DNA of 64,000 bases from Paralvinella palmiformis (lineage: Eukaryota; Annelida; Polychaeta; Terebellida; Alvinellidae): the NCBI GenBank assembly GCA_025642065.1, contig JAODUP010000652.1, positions 80,001 to 144,000 on the forward strand, given 5' to 3'. The notes under the pieces were generated by a model. That model was given only the letters and a program-made list of their open reading frames with translations. It was not told the DNA's origin and searched no databases. Below are positions 58,327 through 64,000 of the stretch, one piece after another. Within the stretch, counting starts at the first letter, position 1. Each line of letters begins with the position of its first letter. Position numbers and translations under genes: made by a program.

Positions 58327-59019
58327 GATGAGATGTTGTTGGAAGAAAGCTGAACTGGAAAGGAGAATGGAAACACCATAGAGTCAGTGAGTGAGTGAGT
58401 TTTTTTCTTAGGATCGTTGCTGGTTATACCCGGATAGTAATAATTGGGAAACTTGAACACAACTTATTTAGGAAATTTACGGCAGGTCACAATATCAAGT
58501 AAGACGGGGGTTTGTAAGGCACTATAAGCTGAAAACTTTTCAGATCATTCTCTACCTGTCCGATCAATGTGTTTGAGGTGTGACCAGCGTCAAGGTTTAC
58601 GAAGCAATCACCCACTCACTCGGTGGCATAAAAATGCACCAAATCGAACACTCAACATTACCATTTGTGCTGCGAGAGGTAATATGAGTTCATTTTCCAA
58701 CATGGACTGGTTAAACATCATGATATTTTCATGGGAGTCAATGGATGCTTGGGTACGATATGAAAGAAGACACGGATCATGTTTAGATCAGTATGTTTCT
58801 GCGGGGAAGAAATGAGAAGAATAAAACCCCCCGGATAACGAGGTTCGTGTTCATTGACTTTGTGGATAATAGGCTTTAGGCATATAATTAATGCCACGCC
58901 ACCTGACGATTGACAAGATAATTAGTAAAGTGGAGACTGCACGAAGGGCGCCAAATATGCGAAAAATCAAAGAGCTATCCATGTCAAAGCGGACACGTTT
59001 AACACCTACTCGCACACGC

Positions 59020-59051
<32 letters not shown>

Positions 59052-59884
59052 CTGATAAAGACGGGCATAGAACGAACGGGCTCAGATTAGAAGGCGAAGG
59101 TGATAAAAATTGTGGCCACCGGGGAGTGGCCACGACTATGGCGACTCTTCATCGCCGAGACTTTCTTCCGCCATCAATCGTTGACAGACGACACGGTCTA
59201 CGCTGCCAGTAGACGATGCCATTATTACGAGGCGGGCTCGCTGAAGCCGGCGACCGAGTTAAACGACACTCTATCTAAACGCTAAATTGCTGCCCTCTCT
59301 CCCTCTCTCTCGTTGTCGTTCGAGCAGAGAATGAACGAGATCGGCCGGTGACAGTTTAATGGCGGCCGACGCCACTTGGCTCCCGAGATGGACTTCACCG
59401 TTCTTCGTGGCGGTGGCTAGTTCGACGTGTAATAGTAATTAGTCCGCGCCAAAAACAGGAAACAACAGGCAAGGGTCGTAATGAAATGGCCGCGCTTTGG
59501 GCGAAACCGAAAGGATATTAGTCGCCGATCTGGAGGTAGGAGGCGGCTATACTCTGGGCGATAATCGAGGTAGATTGGTTAAACTCTGGCTTCGTTTAGC
59601 AGTAAATAAATACAAGTCGATTAATCGATCGATCATTATTTTCAGCCGATTTACTTTGACAAGACACTATTTGATGTCAGTGTCCCTATCTGATGGGAGT
59701 CATCCGTGATCACGATTGATTGTTGTAAAAGCATAGTTATGACTTCGATAATTAGGCTCCATCGATTGTCTAAAATATTTAAGTAAATTAACTAATTTAT
59801 TTTGATATTTTCATTCTATTCTAAAATATAAAATTCCTTATTCAATAATAGATAAGATTAATTCTAGCCATTTTATGTTTTAAT

Positions 59885-60301
59885 AGGGTTCCCACACATC
59901 CTTGAAAAGTTGGAAAATAACAAATTCATCCCAGTCCCAGAAATGATTGATGAAATGTCCTGGAAATATGCCGGAAAAATATTGCCCGTGAATAAATATT
60001 ATACCTGGAGAATCAAACTTTTATAATAATTGTAGAACGAAAACAGCATGTATATAGTCTTGATATCCCAAGTTTAGGTTAAGTTTAAATAGAAATGGGT
60101 GGATCAAACAGCTAGAAGGGGTGAGAAGGAGGCTGTACCATAAATAAGTAAATAATCAATCATACATTGAATAAATATGATATGCTTTTTCGCACATATC
60201 TTGATTTATTACCTTTAAATATTGTATAATTTGTCCTGGAAAAATGGTCATAAAGTGCTGGAAATGTCCTGGAAAATAATATTTCCTTGGCTGTGGGAAT
60301 C
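59885..60301. repeat. Interspersed repeat family E copy
   Basis: Starts agggttcccacacatccttg and ends tttccttggctgtgggaatc; same block order as the copies at 9421 and 27283. In intron 1 of the neuropeptide gene. Confidence 0.75.
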
Positions 60302-60884
60302 ATGTTTAAGTTGTTCAGAATTTTGATTACATAACCCCCATTTAATGATAATGACATTATCATACGCAACAATTTAGATCCTGTTCAGCTATCGATGCCA
60401 TAGAAGAGGCATCTTTATAAATAATCGGTTCTGTCCGTTTTCATTCGGCACGTCTCGGCTGTTCAGAATTGTACACGGCATTTATCCGTGTGAACACAAC
60501 CTTATTACGTCGCTTCTATATACAACCCCCGTTCTCCCATAAATTATGTATAACTCGCGAGATAACAATTTCATACTGACGACTAATGCCAATAAAAGTT
60601 ATTTTAAGCACGTTGTCGTTCAGCGAAGACTCGCTCCAGATGATTAGAATAGCAAGAAAGCAACGTCCTTCTCCAACTTGGCACATACAGAGAAGTTTAT
60701 GAATATATAAGTTCAAGAAGAGATATTATAGAACATACTTGAGATATATCTTTATGAACGATAGATGGTTATAATCGATGATTGAATTTGTTTATGCTCT
60801 CAACCAGAAATCAATATTATGGTTGCTCTGATATAATTGCCAACCAAACACAGCATTCTCGCAGAGGTTGCTGGTTTTTAAGGC

Positions 60885-60978
60885 CTCTGAAAGATGAAAC
60901 ACCCTTCTGACGGTGTTTGAATCCAAGTGCTATAGATCAGTGGCCAACCGCGCTACCAGTTTAGCCACGGAGGCGCCA
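60885..60978 (-). mobile_element. SINE family A fragment, reversed
   Basis: Head complement (ggccaaccgcgctaccagtt, then tagccacggaggcgcc) and the adjacent body (aaagatgaaacacccttctg); the rest is missing. It lies in intron 1 of the neuropeptide gene. Confidence 0.65.
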
Positions 60979-61346
60979 CGACACTCGCAGAGGAGTTGGT
61001 GATGGAATCAGACTGTACACAAGAGTCGGTGATTGTTTGACCTTAGTACTGGTCAAGCCCATGATATATTGTTAAAAGTCCTTAATTCCGGGCGCGTCTG
61101 TTTTTTTCTTCTTCTAAACACGGAAAAGGGAACGTGATATATGCAAAAGATCTCTTTGAAGCAACAGCTCGTTCCAACAGTAGTGACTGTAATAGGAGAA
61201 TTCCCAGCTCAATCGACAAACAGTTGAGAAAACTTTACGTCTGGAAAGTTAAGTTAACCCACTGTTTGGTTAAAGGGTGTAATTTTCAAAGCATTAAAGT
61301 GTTACTTAAAACAGTATAATACTAGTATAGAGATAGATAGATAAAG

Positions 61347-61387
<41 letters not shown>

Positions 61388-61896
61388 GTCTAATATTTGT
61401 CGTATAAATAATCTCATTTGCATAATCTCTCAATCCGCTGTCTGTCACCTGATATAATTTAGCCCAACGGAGCGCAATTATAGCAAGATTAAGGAATTTT
61501 ACCGGAAGAGAAATGCAACGTATACGTTTAGTGTTACTTCATTCCTGTTCCGATTTCTCGCGAGGTAGAAAACGCTGAAGGAAGACGAACGTTAATGAAC
61601 TTCGCTGAGTGTATGACAACACGTCCCGGGACGAACGGCGAGCAGAGAACTGCTGCTCGTCTGATGGGATGATGTTACCCGATTAGGTTCATCTGTTAGC
61701 CGGCAAGATATAGAGTAATTGCTGCTTTGCCTGTTTCTAATGTATACAATATCGTCTGGATTATACTGTCTGGATTATCTAATTGGCATGTAACAGGTCA
61801 TACCCGCTTCACATACTATTATTAGATTTCTTGCTGATGCTCGTTCAGCACGGTACTAATATTACTACTAGTACTACTATAACTAGCATTAGTACT

Positions 61897-62251
61897 GTTG
61901 CTTGGTTGTTGTTTTGTTATTCTGGGAGAATCCCCAGGCTGTGGCTTATTCGGCACAGCCTTTATGTTGGAGTGGTTGAGAACCCCCCCCCCCCGCCACT
62001 CACAGGGAAGTAGTACAGAAAGATGGAGCCGAAATACCCTGAGGCTGGTCACTGTTTTACGTCCTCAGGTTTTTTTTAACGTCCCCTTTATTTTAAATAA
62101 TTCAGTGGAGACGGCAGCGCCATTTAACGTGGTCAACCACCCACGATGTTGTGAGCCGAGAAATTAATCTCTGGAGAAGTTTCGACCTCTTGCTGGGTTC
62201 GAAACTGTGACCCTTGGCACCAGGTGCTTAACCACTAGGCCGCCGGAGCTC
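61897..62251 (-). mobile_element. SINE family B copy with 15-bp target duplication
   Basis: Reverse-oriented full copy of the family at 41288, flanked by exact ACTAGCATTAGTACT at 61882-61896 and 62252-62266. It contains a C14-type run (about 61983). It lies in intron 1 of the neuropeptide gene. Confidence 0.88.
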
Positions 62252-62967
62252 ACTAGCATTAGTACTAACTACTACTACTACTATTATAACCTGTGGCTTG
62301 ACCTAGAGATACTTTTTTCGAAATGGTTGTTTTCCCAAATGGCCGAATTTTGAAGTTGGCGCCATTTGCAGTTGCGCCCTTACCCCCCCCCCCCCCGGAT
62401 ACATCTTTTATATACGTGTGTTTGCTACAGTCGAATATGTGTTACGTTAAGGAGGGGGGTGGTGGTGGCCAATTTTACTACCGCACAGGGCGGCCAAATC
62501 CCAGGCTAATCCCCTGACTACAACAACTACTAATCACTGTTATTAGTACCAACTATTACTACTGTTACAAGAACTGGAACTATTGTTTGTTATACCAATA
62601 CAATCAAATATAAGTAGCAACATGAAAAGAGGAAAACCTTCCTTTAACTCGTAGTATACTATTCATTAACTAGATGCATCCCTAATTAATACACTGGAAT
62701 TTACGCGTGGAAATATCGACAATAAAATAGAAACTGAAAATGTCTGAGGGGTTTTCCCCGGCAGTATCACTACTGTTTCAAATATTGCGAGTTGGATGTA
62801 AATATCTCGGAAGTAAACAAAGCAAACCCGGACAATCTGGAATCATCGACAATCTCTAGACTTCAATAATATTGCGATGTGTCTTAACATCTCTTGTAAA
62901 TAAAGGTTTAGATAAATCGATAAACATCGAGAAATTTCATCTATAATATAAATACTAAGCGACTTAC

Positions 62968-63037
62968 CGCTATATGACTCTCTCTTGGTGGATGAAGTTA
63001 TTTTCCTCTAATCCCTGGGGTCGTTGGTCGTATAAGT
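62968..63037 (-). other. Non-coding first exon of the neuropeptide gene
   Basis: Minus-strand segment from a presumed start near 63037 (31 bp below the TATA box, tccActt initiator-like) to a consensus donor gcg/GTAAGT at 62967. It contains no ATG, so translation would start in the next exon. Confidence 0.5.
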
Positions 63038-63060
63038 GGACAGTCGGCAGCGACTTGGTC

Positions 63061-63068
63061 TATTTATA
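63061..63068 (-). promoter_or_regulatory. TATA box of the neuropeptide gene
   Basis: TATAAATA on the minus strand, in the context ttataaatagacc, 31 bp before the initiator-like start and about 100 bp before a consensus splice donor. Isolated in GC-richer DNA, so not a product of general AT-richness. Confidence 0.6.
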
Positions 63069-63069
63069 A

Positions 63070-64000
63070 CATTCCACCGAGATTCCCGGACCAACCAAGA
63101 CCGGAGGCCACCCACCTCCACCACGCCCCCTCCCGTAATTGGCCGCGGCTCCACCGCGGCGCCATCTACCCGTCTTTCACGTGGTTCCTACGTCACAGAC
63201 GCTCTTGCGGCGGCGGGCATTGTCCGTGGGCAGGGCCCTTTTTTTCGGCAGGCGATTTTTCCCTCATCCGGGCAAAGGACATCGAGCTAAATTGGGTAAA
63301 TCCGTAGGCGTGCATTGTCATTGAGCGAGCTTGTTGATGAGATGATTCCGGCTGTCACGCATCGTAAATTAGAACGCGACGTCCGCAAGGAAGCGCGCCA
63401 CTGCAGCGTGCGTCCGCCTGGATTCGAGGCTTTGATGACCATCTTTCGGTCTTCTCGGGCTTCCTGTTGCCGAGATCCGCCGACGGACGACAACCGGAAT
63501 GGATTATCTGCGTGTCGAGGACGTATTGTCGACAGCCGAACGAGGTCGCCCGACGCCAGATGGCGTCTTCGTCGGCAGAGAAAATAGCCCGCTAATTTGA
63601 TGGGCACGTCGCCAGTCAAAGGAGAGACCGGCGTTTCCCAATCGTACAAAGGTCCGTGCCCTCCCGGGATCAGGAAGTCGGCTCCTCCCGTCTCTCCTTT
63701 GAAAGTTTCCCGACGATGCCCTATTGCCGTGTCATTCGCTGATGTTCGCCCGAGGACTAGCCGACCGGGCGCAATGCAACCTATGGAAGGCCAAACGGGC
63801 AGTAATTAGGCTCGGGGCACTTGCAAGTGGTCGGTAACAATCAGATATGAAGGACTCGAGACACTTGGCCCCAGACACGACAGGACTCGATTTCGGTCGC
63901 GGTTCCGGCCGCGTTGACATTTCCGCTGTCGAATTTGGGGATAATTCGCTGAGGCTGACCTCCGTCCGCATTATACCTTAGCCTGAATGGACGGTTCCAT
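63070..64000. other. GC/CpG-rich region upstream of the neuropeptide promoter
   Basis: Base composition changes sharply to GC-rich with many CpGs. Several overlapping open frames of 60-120 codons exist on both strands, as expected by chance in stop-poor GC-rich DNA; none shows a family or a splice pattern. Best read as upstream regulatory DNA or the edge of another gene beyond the window. Confidence 0.45.

Larger units (their letters stand above)
58355..62967 (-). other. Intron 1 of the neuropeptide gene
   Basis: About 4.6 kb between donor GTAAGT (62967-62962) and the acceptor at 58355. Holds a (CA)n run (59007-59051), family E repeat, SINE A fragment, SINE B copy, a (TA)n run (61351-61382) and a GC-richer block (59100-59470) with homeodomain-like words (TAATTAG near 59437) but no supported exon. 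Confidence 0.55.

Noticed and set aside
63287..63649. 120-codon minus-strand ORF upstream of the neuropeptide promoter
   Set aside because: Arg/Ser-rich, in CpG-rich DNA where long chance frames occur on both strands; no domain or splice pattern.

Overview
The window reads as nuclear DNA of an invertebrate animal, most likely a mollusc or another lophotrochozoan. The base composition is AT-rich. Genes are split into many short GT-AG exons, and the introns are full of tRNA-derived SINEs, CR1/L2-like LINE fragments, hAT and pogo-like elements, solo LTRs and microsatellites. Near the right end lies a SIFamide/FFamide-type neuropeptide precursor of a form expected in lophotrochozoans. The species cannot be named from the sequence.

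From about 0.9 to 42.4 kb one plus-strand gene fills the window. I assembled 27 exons whose boundaries obey GT-AG and whose phases agree throughout; together they encode 1,410 residues plus a stop. The 5' end probably lies upstream of the window. Domain order: N-terminal segment, leucine-rich repeats, ROC GTPase (P-loop, DFAGQ, THRD), COR, a Cys/His cluster, a degenerate TIR-like domain, a second more canonical TIR domain, a long disordered linker, a second conserved globular region, and a basic/polyQ tail ending in Cys-Thr-Val-Met, which fits a CAAX prenylation box. This is an MFHAS1-like ROCO protein fused to two TIR modules: a candidate innate immune GTPase and the most interesting object in the window.

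From 43.2 to 47.8 kb there is a nest of three elements: a minus-strand tRNA-derived SINE split by a hAT transposon with a decayed transposase, itself split by a 5'-truncated LINE with an exact 7-bp target duplication. A large minisatellite follows (47.8-48.7 kb).

From 51.7 to 52.5 kb a minus-strand single-exon ORF encodes an unrecognised basic 226-residue protein, with a polyadenylation signal just downstream. From 57.2 to 63.07 kb a minus-strand neuropeptide gene can be assembled: TATA box, non-coding first exon, long intron, coding exon (85 residues, two amidated peptides and a C-X6-C tail), then an intron in the 3' UTR. GC- and CpG-richer DNA lies upstream of it to the window end.

The remaining spaces are introns and intergenic DNA with repeats. 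Target-site duplications could be read directly for several elements: TA for two pogo-like MITEs, 8 bp for a hAT-like MITE, 4 bp for two solo LTRs, and 12 and 15 bp for two copies of one SINE. No ordinary tRNA, rRNA or CRISPR was found.
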